Below, one piece after another: positions 44,226-53,271 of a DNA stretch of 64,000 nt (position 1 is its first letter; the number at the start of each line of letters is the position of its first letter). The position numbers and the translations under genes were made by a program. Below the pieces are notes generated by a model. The model worked only from the letters and a program-made list of their open reading frames with translations, did no database searches and was not told the origin of the DNA. This stretch comes from Orenia metallireducens (GTDB taxonomy: Bacteria > Bacillota > Halanaerobiia > Halobacteroidales > Halobacteroidaceae): positions 493,753 to 557,752 of the forward strand of contig NZ_LWDV01000009.1 in NCBI RefSeq assembly GCF_001693735.1, in the 5' to 3' direction.

Positions 44226-44402
44226 GATATTCTCCTTTCTCTTTATATTACTTACTTCTTTTTATAATATTATGTTTCTTTATTTTAGATATTCTCTTTT
44301 GCTCTTTCCATTTTTAATTAAAGAATTTAATCAATAATAATAGTTAGTATTCTGATTGCTAAATGAGTAGGCTTTAATCCGAAGAGTTTGCCCTTGCGCA
44401 AG

Positions 44403-44452
44403 ACAATATAAGAAGAGAGGTGTCTAATTAGACACCTCTCTTCTTATATTGT
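44403..44452 (-). terminator. 50-base perfect palindromic terminator
   Basis: ACAATATAAGAAGAGAGGTG continues to a TAATTA loop and its exact complement, with 22-base arms. It lies directly after the stop of the riboswitch-controlled carrier. Confidence 0.85.
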
Positions 44453-44458
44453 AATTAT

Positions 44459-46009
44459 TTAATTTTCTTCTACTGATTTACCATAGTAATTTACAATTAG
44501 ATATAATGCTAACATACCTAGCAATAATAATGGGAATACAGTCCAACTAGGTATATTAAATCCTGCTGGTAAGAATCCAAATATAATAGCTACTAAACCA
44601 ACTACAATAGCATATGGTAATTGAGTTTTAACATGATCTATATGATCTGCTGCTGAAGCTGTTGAAGACATAATAGTAGTATCAGAGATCGGACTACAAT
44701 GATCCCCTAATACTGCACCTGTCAATACTGCACCAATTGTTGCCATCATAGGAGATCCCAGTTGATATGCCATTGCTACAGCTAAAGGCATGATAATTGA
44801 ACTTGTTCCCCATGATGTACCAGTTGCAAAAGCAATAATTCCTGAAATAACAAATATCATTGTAGGCACCATAAAGGCAGGGATAGTACCTTTACTGATA
44901 TTAACTAAGAAATTAGCCGTACCTAATTCTTTTGTAACTAGACCTAAAGCCCAAGCTAAGATTAAGATTCCACAAGCCCCTGCTAGAGCTTTGGCCCCAT
45001 TAAGCCATCCTTCCATACTTTCTTCCAAAGAAAGTCCACCTTTGAATAATGCCAATAAAATAGCTACTAATGTTCCAGCAAATGATGACCATAATAACAC
45101 TACACTGGCATCAGCATTACCAAAAGCTTCATGTAATAGCATTGTTTTTGTCCAACCACTAGTACCATTATACCATAGACCTATTACAGTAACTACTACT
45201 ACAGCTATCATTGGTATAAAAGCATCATACCATTTCATTTTACTCTTTGGATTGACTTCCATATTGGTCAATTCATCAGAGGCTAATGGAGTAGCTCCAT
45301 CTGCTAATACCTTCCCTTCCTTTCTTGCTCTTCTTTCAGCATCATACATAGGACCAAAGTCCTTACCTGTTAAGGCGATAAATAAGACCATCGCTAAAGC
45401 TAAGATACTATAAAAACGATAAGGAATAGTCTGCATAAATGTAGAGTATGCATTTGCTTCTATTCCTAGACTATCAAAGGCTGCTCTAATCAAACCTAAT
45501 TCATGACCTACCCAGGTTGAAATGATAGCCATACTAGTTACTGGAGCTGCAGTACAATCAACTATATAGGCTAACTTCTCTCTAGATATCTTCATCTTAT
45601 CAGTAATTGATCTCATAGTTGTTCCTACAATCAAAGAGTTGGCATAATCATCAAAAAAGATTAAAATCCCCATCAACCAGGTTGCCAGCTGTGCTCTACG
45701 TGTAGTCTTAGCCTTCTTAGCAACAAATTCAGCAACTGCATTAGTAGCACCTGATCTTGTAATAATTCCAACCATCCCTGACAATATTATTAAGAACAAT
45801 AAGATTGATATATACCATGAATCTGTTAAATTCTCAATCATATACTTGTCAAGGGTTCTCATAAATCCTACTAGAGGATTGAAATCAGCTATAATAGTTG
45901 CTCCAACAAAGGTTCCTATAAATAATGATACTAAAACCTCTCTACTCCACCAAGCTAAGATAATAGCTAAAGCTGGTGGTATTAATGATAACCATCCATA
46001 TGTTTCCAT
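44459..46009 (-). CDS. NhaC-type carrier, probable lysine transporter
   Basis: A 516-residue polytopic membrane protein of the NhaC/ion-transporter superfamily with about 12 segments. Motifs: FDDYANSLIVGTTMRS, FATGTSWGTSSIIMPLA and GDHCSPISDTTIMSS. The gene is preceded by a lysine riboswitch, so its product is expected to serve lysine uptake rather than, or as well as, sodium/proton exchange. Lysine-riboswitch-linked NhaC carriers have been predicted before and named LysW. GAGGAATT precedes ATG 46009. Transcription ends at the palindrome 44403-44452. Confidence 0.85.
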   Translation of the reverse strand: METYGWLSLIPPALAIILAWWSREVLVSLFIGTFVGATIIADFNPLVGFMRTLDKYMIENLTDSWYISILLFLIILSGMVGIITRSGATNAVAEFVAKKAKTTRRAQLATWLMGILIFFDDYANSLIVGTTMRSITDKMKISREKLAYIVDCTAAPVTSMAIISTWVGHELGLIRAAFDSLGIEANAYSTFMQTIPYRFYSILALAMVLFIALTGKDFGPMYDAERRARKEGKVLADGATPLASDELTNMEVNPKSKMKWYDAFIPMIAVVVVTVIGLWYNGTSGWTKTMLLHEAFGNADASVVLLWSSFAGTLVAILLALFKGGLSLEESMEGWLNGAKALAGACGILILAWALGLVTKELGTANFLVNISKGTIPAFMVPTMIFVISGIIAFATGTSWGTSSIIMPLAVAMAYQLGSPMMATIGAVLTGAVLGDHCSPISDTTIMSSTASAADHIDHVKTQLPYAIVVGLVAIIFGFLPAGFNIPSWTVFPLLLLGMLALYLIVNYYGKSVEEN

Positions 46010-46068
46010 TAAAATTCCTCCTTAAATATTTTCTTGCTTATTCTCTTTAATCATTTAGCAATTAAAAA

Positions 46069-46096
46069 ATCCTAGATGCCTTACTCATCTAGGATT
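46069..46096 (-). terminator. Lysine riboswitch terminator
   Basis: AATCCTAGATG and CATCTAGGATT perfect arms with a 6-base loop, followed on the minus strand by TTTTTT. It is the expression platform between the aptamer and the carrier gene. Confidence 0.9.
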
Positions 46097-46313
46097 ACAA
46101 ACGTAAGTAATCATTTCTAGTAAAATGAGTGAGATAGCGCTCCACTGATAGTGGCAGTTCTGTACCTATTCAATACAGACCCAGCAGTAAGTTTGGAATA
46201 GACTTACCACTTCGGCAATTGCCCCTTTCCTTTTAATTCTTCAAGTTTTCCTACTCTCCTTAAAAGTACTCTTGACTTTTGCACCTCTACCCCATTCCAA
46301 TTGTCAGAAATGA
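46097..46313 (-). promoter_or_regulatory. Lysine riboswitch (L-box)
   Basis: On the minus strand the aptamer core reads GGGTAGAGGTGC, then GAGTA, AAGGAAAGGGGCAATTGCCG, GCTGGGTCTGT, ACTGCCACT and GTGGAGCGCTATCT, the conserved lysine-aptamer blocks in order. P1 pairs TCATTTCT (46313-46306) with AGAAATGA (46118-46111). Lysine binding is expected to favour the terminator at 46069-46096 and turn off the carrier gene. Confidence 0.93.
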
Positions 46314-46431
46314 GGTCTTTTTATTCTTTTATATTCGTTGAGAATTATAACATAAATTTAATTGAGATTCAAGATCAATTTAGATAATTTATTCTATCTG
46401 GTGATAGTAATCAGAGTATAATGTTGCAGTA

Positions 46432-46455
46432 TATAAGGGGATAAATCCCCTTATA
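46432..46455 (-). terminator. Terminator of the 81-residue protein gene
   Basis: TATAAGGGGATA-AATCCCCTTATA arms, overlapping the stop codon at 46451. U run weak. Confidence 0.55.
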
Positions 46456-46696
46456 ATTCATTAAATTCATCTTTAAACTCATCTGATTCGGTTAAATATA
46501 CATCATCAGCTAATAATTGAAAAGAATCAGGAGCTTTATTTAAATTTACATCTAGAGCCATTAATTCAGTCTTCTCATTTATCATCTCTGAGATAAGATC
46601 ACCTATCTCCATATTATTCTCATAAGCCATTGATTCCAATAGATTATAATCTCTATTAGATAATTCTATAGTATATTCTGGACTCGTTGTTATCAC
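46451..46696 (-). CDS. Small acidic protein, unknown
   Basis: An 81-residue acidic protein starting at GTG 46696 behind AAAGGGA. Helical region NRDYNLLESMAYENN, then DLISEMINEKTELM and an acidic tail. The first half is faintly ribbon-helix-helix-like, but not enough to claim it. No family recognised. Confidence 0.5.
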   Translation of the reverse strand: MITTSPEYTIELSNRDYNLLESMAYENNMEIGDLISEMINEKTELMALDVNLNKAPDSFQLLADDVYLTESDEFKDEFNEL

Positions 46697-46924
46697 TCCC
46701 TTTTATTCTTATTATCTCTGCTCTTAATTGATTTAATACTTAATTTTATTATAAAAGATATTGAAAATACCTCTGTAAAAATCAATTTTTCTACAATTTT
46801 TAATATAAGTTAAATAATTATAATGTTGTATTTTTTAATAATTATTATTTTCTGTTCTAAAAGTAATTAGTAACTAATAAACATATAAACATAATATTAA
46901 ATTTGATTAAAGGAGGATTTTTAA

Positions 46925-47191
46925 ATGAATAGTTTTACTTCAACATTTTCATCTATTAATGAATCAAAGATTCTAAAGTGCCTTTATTTCTCTTATCAAC
47001 CAAACTATATATATAGGATGAAAGAAAAAGGTTTTAATAAAATTGATCTTCTTCGGACTCTGGAAAAAGCTTTAGAGCATGGTTTGGTTCAAATTGATCT
47101 TCATGAATATAATAGCGATAAAAATATTGTCTGTTTAACCAGTAAAGGTAAACGTTATGTAGAATCTATGCTTAAAGACAATGTAGTATAA
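46925..47191 (+). CDS. Small winged-helix-like protein
   Basis: An 88-residue protein from ATG 46925 behind AAAGGAGG. The pattern, a helix pair with LLRTLEKALEHGLVQIDL followed by a beta-wing and NIVCLTSKGKRYVESML, is typical of winged-helix DNA-binding proteins (MarR/PadR-like halves). The target is unknown. A long terminator hairpin follows. Confidence 0.5.
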   Translation: MNSFTSTFSSINESKILKCLYFSYQPNYIYRMKEKGFNKIDLLRTLEKALEHGLVQIDLHEYNSDKNIVCLTSKGKRYVESMLKDNVV

Positions 47192-47211
47192 TTAGAGATA
47201 TTTTTTTGATA

Positions 47212-47258
47212 AAAACAAGAGATATAATAAGTGATTTCCTTATTATATCTCTTGTTTT
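47212..47258. terminator. Long terminator hairpin
   Basis: AAAACAAGAGATATAATAAG and CTTATTATATCTCTTGTTTT are perfect 20-base arms around a 7-base loop, after the winged-helix gene and before the convergent 58-residue gene. Confidence 0.85.
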
Positions 47259-47310
47259 GTTATTATTAAGAATAACCTTTATTTTATATTTTAAAAAATT
47301 AATTGATTAC

Positions 47311-47487
47311 TTAATAATCTCTAGAATTAACCCATAATATTGGATATATAAACCAGCTAAAGAGTATAAATAATATTGAACCTCTAACATTAACATCTAT
47401 ACTATTGCGATGCTTTAAAAAATATAGTATAAAAAATATTAGGTTGAAGATAATTCCTATGGAGTATATAATTATAAACTTATTCAA
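47311..47487 (-). CDS. 58-residue two-helix membrane protein
   Basis: A small ORF starting at TTG 47487 (MNKFIIIYSIGIIF), with GGGAGAGG six bases upstream, ending ILWVNSRDY at a TAA at 47311. Two hydrophobic segments (about 3-24 and 36-53) are joined by a charged loop (KHRNSIDVNVRG). The ribosome site, hydrophobic pattern and neighbouring terminators support it. No family recognised. Confidence 0.45.
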   Translation of the reverse strand: MNKFIIIYSIGIIFNLIFFILYFLKHRNSIDVNVRGSILFILFSWFIYPILWVNSRDY

Positions 47488-47691
47488 TTCAATCCTCTCC
47501 CTTTACTTATCTAATAAAATAAATGTAGTTAAATCTATTGGATGATTTACTATTAAATTTTTATTATAATGGATTTATTATTAATAGTATTAGATATAGG
47601 ATTGTTAAATCCTGCGAGATATTTTTTAAATTTTATATATTCATAAGTGACTAAGTAATTTATAATTATATCTTTTATTAATTATTTCACT

Positions 47692-47735
47692 AAAAAGTAA
47701 AGCTATAATCTGGTCAGATTATAGCTTTACTTTTT
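47692..47735 (-). terminator. Terminator of the 67-residue protein gene
   Basis: AAAAAGTAAAGCTATAATCTG and CAGATTATAGCTTTACTTTTT perfect 21-base arms. It overlaps the stop at 47727. Confidence 0.85.
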
Positions 47736-47930
47736 ATCATATTGATTAACTAGATTCTCTGCTTGACTTCTTTGATAATTAATTTCTGTATTATCTAACT
47801 CTAACTTTGCAATCTTTACAGCTTCAAATTTATCTATTCTTTCTGTACTATCAGCAAATACCGAAATAGAAATCACAAAAACCATTATTAACAAAAGTAT
47901 TAATCCCTTAATCTGTTTGGATAACTTCAA
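47727..47930 (-). CDS. Small exported protein, unknown
   Basis: A 67-residue protein with a clear signal peptide (MKLSKQIKGLILLLIMVF..., cleavage after SVFA near 26). The mature part is short, charged and helical. GAGGAG precedes the ATG, upstream of a clean intergenic region. No family recognised. Confidence 0.55.
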   Translation of the reverse strand: MKLSKQIKGLILLLIMVFVISISVFADSTERIDKFEAVKIAKLELDNTEINYQRSQAENLVNQYDKK

Positions 47931-48053
47931 CTTTAAGTACTCCTCTAACTTATATTATAATTATATTTTAAATAATGAAGATTAGACTCCTCTTAAAATA
48001 AGGTTAGAATTCAATTAAAAAGCTTATTTACTCTTATACATTTAGCAAATTAT

Positions 48054-48091
48054 AAAAAACTTCTAGGATAGATCTATCCTAGAAGTTTTTT
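48054..48091 (-). terminator. Terminator of the DUF2721 pair
   Basis: AAAAAACTTCTAGGATAGA and TCTATCCTAGAAGTTTTTT perfect 19-base arms, four bases from the stop at 48095. Confidence 0.85.
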
Positions 48092-48094
48092 ATA

Positions 48095-48532
48095 CTAATT
48101 ATTTAATTTTATCTGCTCTTTATCCATTAAGGCTTCATTTTTGACACTCTCACTTAATTGAATATTTAAAGCATGGACAGATATATTGATTTCAATAGCA
48201 GAAAGGATTAAAGAGAACATAAGTAATCCAAGTCCTATTGCAAAAACAACTTCTCCAGCTAAATTCTGATTAAGAAATAATAAGAACATAGAGAATACAC
48301 AGAAAAACAGAGATAAGATAGCTAGAAATTGCATATTTCTAATAAGTCTAACCCTCTTTTTTAACGATGAAAGCTGGGACTTAATAATATAGTCCTTCTC
48401 TCCCTTTTCTTTTGCTTTATCATGGAGGTCTCTGATTAAACTAGCTAATATTGAAAATCTATTTGTATATGCCAAAAGTAAGAGTGAGATAGTAGAAAAG
48501 ATAAGAGCAGGTGTTGTCAAAGTAAATTTCAT
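48095..48532 (-). CDS. DUF2721 membrane protein
   Basis: About 145 residues starting at ATG 48532 (MKFTLTTPALIF) or ATG 48541 (MIYMKFTL). It carries the DUF2721 signature TPALIFSTISLLLLAYTNRF, with three hydrophobic segments (about 8-25, 70-90, 95-120). Function unknown. It follows its paralogue by one base if ATG 48541 is used, so the two form a coupled pair, probably a hetero-oligomer. Confidence 0.8.
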   Translation of the reverse strand: MKFTLTTPALIFSTISLLLLAYTNRFSILASLIRDLHDKAKEKGEKDYIIKSQLSSLKKRVRLIRNMQFLAILSLFFCVFSMFLLFLNQNLAGEVVFAIGLGLLMFSLILSAIEINISVHALNIQLSESVKNEALMDKEQIKLNN

Positions 48533-48542
48533 ATATATCACC

Positions 48543-48941
48543 TCATAATTCTAAATTTAACTCCAAAGCTCTGATTGAATAATAGATTTCAATCAAGCAG
48601 ATTAACAAGCATAGCAGAAAAAATATTATAGCAAGTACAAAGAATATATTTGCAAAGTTAATCCTTTCAAACAATAAGAAGAACATAGATAATGACGAAC
48701 AGAATAAAGAAGAGATTCCCGAAAGCTGTAAACGTCTGATATATATAATCCTCTTAGAGAAAAGTGAAATCTGTTCTTTTAAATAGTGCCTCTCTACCAA
48801 ATTACTATTATGTATATCTACAGATAGCTTTCTTATTATTTTAGAAATTTTAGAAAATCTTCCAGCATAAGCAGACATTAATAATGAAATAGTAGAAAAT
48901 AAAAAAGCAGGAGTATTTACTTCTAAAATCACATTGACCAC
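48543..48941 (-). CDS. DUF2721 membrane protein, paralogue
   Basis: A 132-residue protein with signature TPAFLFSTISLLMSAYAGRF and three hydrophobic segments. It is the first gene of the DUF2721 pair, with start behind GGGAGGTGG. The two share topology but only moderate identity, so the duplication is old. Confidence 0.8.
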   Translation of the reverse strand: MVNVILEVNTPAFLFSTISLLMSAYAGRFSKISKIIRKLSVDIHNSNLVERHYLKEQISLFSKRIIYIRRLQLSGISSLFCSSLSMFFLLFERINFANIFFVLAIIFFLLCLLICLIEIYYSIRALELNLEL

Positions 48942-49425
48942 CTCCCTAAGCCTCTAAAATTAATTGTAAATTGACCATATTAAGTAAAAGAACCTCTATT
49001 TCTATAATATGAATTTTATTATATCATAGATTTAAAGCTGATATCAAAAGAAACTTTCATCTGTCCTCTTTCAATATAGATTATCCAATTCTAAAACAAA
49101 TTTATAATTTTAAATTTACTTATTATTAATTACTTTGTTACTGTCATCCAATTTCAGATTTTATCTTGCGATAAACATCCTAGTACCATTAATTTGACAT
49201 ACATATATAATCATAGATAAGATTTTAGCTTACTATCTCTATAATTTATGAGGCACACCAAATAAAAGGATCTGAAGTGAAAACTTCCGATCCTTTTATG
49301 AACTATTAATCATTTATGGTATTTTTATTTAATCACAAAGTTCGTTGTTGAACCATTTTTATTATATTATTCTTCAATTATATTATAATTACTTTTTTAT
49401 ATGGTCATAAATGACTAAGTAATAA
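48942..49425. other. Gene-free region with one hairpin
   Basis: About 480 AT-rich bases. One hairpin, AAAAGGATCTGAAGT and ACTTCCGATCCTTTT (49264-49298), lies about 130 bases past the cation-transporter stop and could be its terminator. No gene or RNA recognised. Confidence 0.4.
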
Positions 49426-50334
49426 CTAAACATCTTGATTGTCTTTCTTCTTTAACTCTTCATGGACAGTGATTGGATCAATATGAATTAAAATCTCTTG
49501 TATATTCTTTATCTCATCTTTTACTCTCTTTTCTGCTCTTCTAGAAATTTTATGCCCTTCTACAACAGTCAAATCATCTTCTACAACAATTCTTAGATCT
49601 ATAAAGATATCTGGACCATGGTTTCTTACTTTTAAGTCTCTAATATCAATTATTTCCTCACTAGTACAGACCAGCTCACTAATCTGCTGATGAAGCTTAT
49701 GGTCTACCTTATCCATCAAATCATTAACAGCCTCCATAAATATTTCATATCCCATATGGAGAATAAATAAAGCAACTACTAAACCTGCTATTGGATCAGC
49801 CATTAAATAACCAACTTTAGCTCCTATTACTCCGATTAAAGCAGCTATTGACGATAAGGCATCAGATCGATGGTGATGAGCATCTGCCATTAAAGCCTTA
49901 TTATTTATCCTTTCCCCCTCTCGATAAGTATATCTATACATCCACTCCTTAGCGATAATTGATATTAAAGCTATCCAAAGGTTTAATATTCCTGGCTCCT
50001 TTAGATCATTTCTGATAATAGTCATTAAGCTATCTTTAATAATAATTAAACCTGTTAAAAATAATAAGATACCTATGAATTTAGCTGCAATTGTTTCAAT
50101 CTTTCCATGCCCATAAGGATGCTCTTCATCAGCAGGTTCACGAGAAATCCTAATTGCTATCCAGACTGCTAGAGTTGAGATTACATCAGAGATGGAATGG
50201 ATACCATCAGCTACAATCCCTTGACTAAAGAAGATAAATCCTATCAGCACCTTAGCGATCGATAATAAAAAATTAACTAACAAAGTTACTAATGTTATCT
50301 TTTTACTACTTTGATATCGCTCTTCTGGATTCAT
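49426..50334 (-). CDS. Cation diffusion facilitator family transporter
   Basis: A CDF protein of 302 residues, exporting divalent metals (zinc, iron, manganese or other) in exchange for protons. Six membrane helices (about 12-205) carry GIHSISDV in helix 2 and ADAHHHRSDALSS in helix 5, the transport-site regions. The cytoplasmic C-terminal domain includes IRDLKVRNHGPDIFIDLRIVV and an HIDP segment. The HxxxD helix pattern suits a FieF/MntE-type protein, but the metal cannot be fixed. It starts at ATG 50334 and appears monocistronic. Confidence 0.9.
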   Translation of the reverse strand: MNPEERYQSSKKITLVTLLVNFLLSIAKVLIGFIFFSQGIVADGIHSISDVISTLAVWIAIRISREPADEEHPYGHGKIETIAAKFIGILLFLTGLIIIKDSLMTIIRNDLKEPGILNLWIALISIIAKEWMYRYTYREGERINNKALMADAHHHRSDALSSIAALIGVIGAKVGYLMADPIAGLVVALFILHMGYEIFMEAVNDLMDKVDHKLHQQISELVCTSEEIIDIRDLKVRNHGPDIFIDLRIVVEDDLTVVEGHKISRRAEKRVKDEIKNIQEILIHIDPITVHEELKKKDNQDV

Positions 50335-50557
50335 GATACTCCTCCCCTTAAGATTAATAAAACCAATATATCTAAATTAAAAACAAAACTCAACTATTAT
50401 TACTAAGTATTTTTATTTTATATCAGTAATTTATGTATATGTACCATACTTAAAATTTGTTAAATCAATTTTAAATTAATACAAATAATTATAATTTTAA
50501 TAATCATTTTCAAATAATATTGATTTTAAACTGCATCATCTTTTTTTAAAGCAAGAA

Positions 50558-50581
50558 AACCAGAGGGATATTCCTCTGGTT
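50558..50581 (-). terminator. Terminator of cdd
   Basis: AACCAGAGGGATA and TTCCTCTGGTT arms with a tight loop, 31 bases past the cytidine deaminase stop. Confidence 0.7.
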
Positions 50582-50611
50582 ATAATAAATTCCATATTCT
50601 TACAATGAATT

Positions 50612-51013
50612 TTAACTTAAATCCTGATTAGAGAAAGAACCCCATAATAAATTATCAGCCTTCTTAATGATTATATCTTCATTTAAGTTACTCATAATTA
50701 CATCAATATTCTTTCCAAATTCTACAATTACCTGGCGACAGGCTCCACAAGGAGGACAAGGTCTTTTGGTATCAGCAACAATAGCAATAGCTTCAAATTC
50801 CATCTTACCTTCAGATATAGCTTTAAAGATTGCTGTTCTTTCAGCACAGTTACTCAAGCCATAAGAAGAATTCTCTACATTACACCCAGTATAGATTTCG
50901 CCATCTTTAGTCAATAAAGCTGCTCCTACTTTGAAGTTAGAATAGGGAACATAAGCTTTCTCCCTTGCCTCAGTGGCTTTCTTTACTAGTTCTTTAATCT
51001 TCTTTTCAATCAT
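50612..51013 (-). CDS. cdd: Cytidine deaminase
   Basis: A tetrameric-type cytidine deaminase of 133 residues, started at ATG 51013 (MIEKKIKELV) rather than ATG 51037. The zinc site is complete: GCNVENSSYGLSNCAERTA (Cys and catalytic Glu) and PCPPCGACRQVIVEF (two Cys). It converts cytidine and deoxycytidine to uridine forms for pyrimidine salvage. Confidence 0.93.
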   Translation of the reverse strand: MIEKKIKELVKKATEAREKAYVPYSNFKVGAALLTKDGEIYTGCNVENSSYGLSNCAERTAIFKAISEGKMEFEAIAIVADTKRPCPPCGACRQVIVEFGKNIDVIMSNLNEDIIIKKADNLLWGSFSNQDLS

Positions 51014-51180
51014 TAATAACTTCCCCCTCATCATCAAGTTAGACGTCTAACGAATTTTCTGAAAAAATTATAATTAGTATATTTTTATTATATCAAAGTA
51101 AACCTTCTTCTAAAAGGGTATTTATACAAAATTACTAATATTTCTTGAGATAATCAATAAATTTTACTAACCAGCAAAGA

Positions 51181-51218
51181 AAAAAGAGCTAATAACAGCT
51201 TTGTTCTTAGCTCTTTTT
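51181..51218 (-). terminator. Terminator of the PrcB-like gene
   Basis: AAAAAGAGCTAA and TTAGCTCTTTTT arms around a 14-base loop, 15 bases past the stop. Confidence 0.8.
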
Positions 51219-51232
51219 AATCTCCTCAAAAT

Positions 51233-51715
51233 TTATAATCTTTTCTTTATCAACTTCTTCCCTTCTACTGAGACAAAGATAACCTCTTTAATATCTTTAA
51301 CTTCTGGCCAAGGTACCTTAACAATATCATAAGGGTGAGTTATAACCTGTGTAACTATATCTGTAGCAGCTGGACCTACAGCTTTTACTACAATAACTAA
51401 TTTATCATCCTGTTTTCTAACCTGTTTAATCTTTATTCCATAACCACCAGTTGCTTGCTCACCTAAACTAACATATATCCCTAGTTGATCTTTGAAACTT
51501 AAACCGTTAATCCCTCTCAATTCTTCTTGTAAGCTAAGCAGATTATCTTCTGTAATTAGAATAAATTTAGCGTCTTCTGGATAGTCACCCTGTTGCCATC
51601 TTCCTTCCAACTTTTCTGGGTTCTTATAAAGCAGTTCTCCACTTTGCAACATATTTTGATTACAACCAGTGATTAATAATATTGTTAATAATAGTAAAAC
51701 AAAGTTTACTTTCAT
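51233..51715 (-). CDS. Lipoprotein with PrcB-like domain
   Basis: A 160-residue lipoprotein: hydrophobic N-terminus and lipobox LLITGC with the modified cysteine near residue 18. The C-terminal part resembles the PrcB_C domain: SLGEQATGGYGIKIKQV and TQVITHPYDIVKVPW. That domain was named after a protease-complex subunit; its role here is unknown. AAGGAGTATTAAT precedes the ATG. Confidence 0.75.
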   Translation of the reverse strand: MKVNFVLLLLTILLITGCNQNMLQSGELLYKNPEKLEGRWQQGDYPEDAKFILITEDNLLSLQEELRGINGLSFKDQLGIYVSLGEQATGGYGIKIKQVRKQDDKLVIVVKAVGPAATDIVTQVITHPYDIVKVPWPEVKDIKEVIFVSVEGKKLIKKRL

Positions 51716-51842
51716 ATTAATACTCCTTCTATCTCTAATTTGGAAAGTTAATTTATAAATTAATCAACAAAAACACCTTAATTTTATCATATCAGATAAA
51801 TTTGATGAAATTGTGACATTGTTTAATAAATTTAAATAATTA

Positions 51843-52367
51843 TTAAAATAAGGCAAAGATAATTCCCAGTATACCTGAAGTCACAATCACCCCAATAGGA
51901 TGTAATCTTACCTTAGCTAATAAAAAGAATGCTATTATTCCAATAATAATACCATTAATTCCTGTAATAACCTCTTTACCTATAGAGATAACTGCTACTA
52001 TAATCAGTCCCACTACTGCAGGTCTTATCCCTTGCCAAGCCCCTTCTACTAGAGGATGATCACTGAACTTATCTAATAACTTAGCTACAATAGTGATAAT
52101 TATCAAAGAAGGGGAAATCAAACCAAAGGTACTCATAGCTGTACCCCCAATTCCAGCCACCTTATAACCAACAAAGGTAGCATTGTTGATAGCAATAGCT
52201 CCAGGAGTCATCTGAGAGACAGCTAAAATATCGACAAATTGATCTATAGTCAACCACCCATGAGTAACCATTTCCTGCTGAATTAGAGGTATCATCGCAT
52301 ATCCTCCACCAAAGGTAAATAATCCTATCTTAAAAAATGTTAAAAATAGCTCAATCAATATCATCAT
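51843..52367 (-). CDS. Chromate transporter, second half
   Basis: A 174-residue CHR-family half protein with about five membrane segments. Signature FKIGLFTFGGGYAMIPLIQQE and a VSQMTPGAIAINNATFVGYK segment. Members of this family expel chromate or, in short paired form, act together as antiparallel halves. It overlaps the upstream half by 17 bases. No chromate-responsive regulator is adjacent. Confidence 0.88.
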   Translation of the reverse strand: MMILIELFLTFFKIGLFTFGGGYAMIPLIQQEMVTHGWLTIDQFVDILAVSQMTPGAIAINNATFVGYKVAGIGGTAMSTFGLISPSLIIITIVAKLLDKFSDHPLVEGAWQGIRPAVVGLIIVAVISIGKEVITGINGIIIGIIAFFLLAKVRLHPIGVIVTSGILGIIFALF

Positions 52368-52914
52368 TATACTCCTTAGTCTTATAGATTGAGGTAATCA
52401 TTCCAATTATTCCAGCTAATCCAATCAATAATATTGGATGTAATTTAAAGAATAAAATCCCTAATATCATCCCTAGTGTATAAAGAAAACTACTATAATT
52501 AATAATAGCCTTCTTACTCATCTTATAACCTGCCCAAAAAATCAAGACTACAACAGCAGACCTGACCCCCTTAAACAAGGCCTCTACCCATTGATTTCCT
52601 TGTAAATTAAGCAAAAGTTGGGCAATTGATAATATAATTAGTATCGAGGGTAAGCTAATTGCTAAAGCAGAGGTCAATGCGCCTAATACTCCTCTTAACT
52701 TATAGCCGATAAACAAGGAAGAATTAACCGCTATTACTCCTGGTATCCCTTGAACTACTGCAATAATATCGATAAATTCTTCCTCTGTTAACAATCCTTT
52801 CTGCTCCACCAGCTCTTTCTCAATAAGTGGTATCATTGCATATCCTCCACCAAAGGTAAATCCACCAATTCTCATAAAGGTACTAAATAGTTTAATCAGT
52901 TTTATTTTCTCCAT
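52351..52914 (-). CDS. Chromate transporter, first half
   Basis: A 187-residue CHR-family half protein. Signature FMRIGGFTFGGGYAMIPLIEKE and VQGIPGVIAVNSSLFIGYK. It is paired with the overlapping gene at 51843; two-gene CHR pairs are common in Firmicutes and both halves are needed. It starts at ATG 52914. Confidence 0.88.
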   Translation of the reverse strand: MEKIKLIKLFSTFMRIGGFTFGGGYAMIPLIEKELVEQKGLLTEEEFIDIIAVVQGIPGVIAVNSSLFIGYKLRGVLGALTSALAISLPSILIILSIAQLLLNLQGNQWVEALFKGVRSAVVVLIFWAGYKMSKKAIINYSSFLYTLGMILGILFFKLHPILLIGLAGIIGMITSIYKTKEYNDDID

Positions 52915-53107
52915 ATAATCCCCCTCAAAACTAATTAATATGATACTAATATTACATTGATTGACTGATTCTAGCTATACCTTTTATCTTTATAAATAAA
53001 CACAGATTAGAATGGTTATTAAGAGTTATTTTTCACTTTTTATAATATCTCTATTAACTATATACAAGATAATTGTTAAATTACTAGAATTAATTATACC
53101 TCTATAT

Positions 53108-53137
53108 AAAAAAGCAGACTTGCAAGTCTGCTTTTTT
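53108..53137 (-). terminator. Terminator of the sigma-factor gene
   Basis: AAAAAAGCAGACTTG and CAAGTCTGCTTTTTT perfect arms, about 135 bases past the sigma-factor stop. Confidence 0.8.
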
Positions 53138-53271
53138 ATATTCCTAACTAATCCATATTTAATTATATTATAATTATCTATTCCTTTCAATATAATCATT
53201 CAAGATTTCTAAATAAATAAGACATTATCTCTAATAAAATTTAAAATCTTGACCACTAATCAACTAAATAA

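Noticed and set aside
44790-45413. A 207-codon open frame opposite the lysine-regulated carrier
   Set aside because: It is the antisense of a membrane protein gene with no ribosome site; low stop density is a side effect of the coding strand.
49200-49225. TTGACA and TATAAT close together in the gene-free region
   Set aside because: Only about 6 bases separate them, too short for a promoter.
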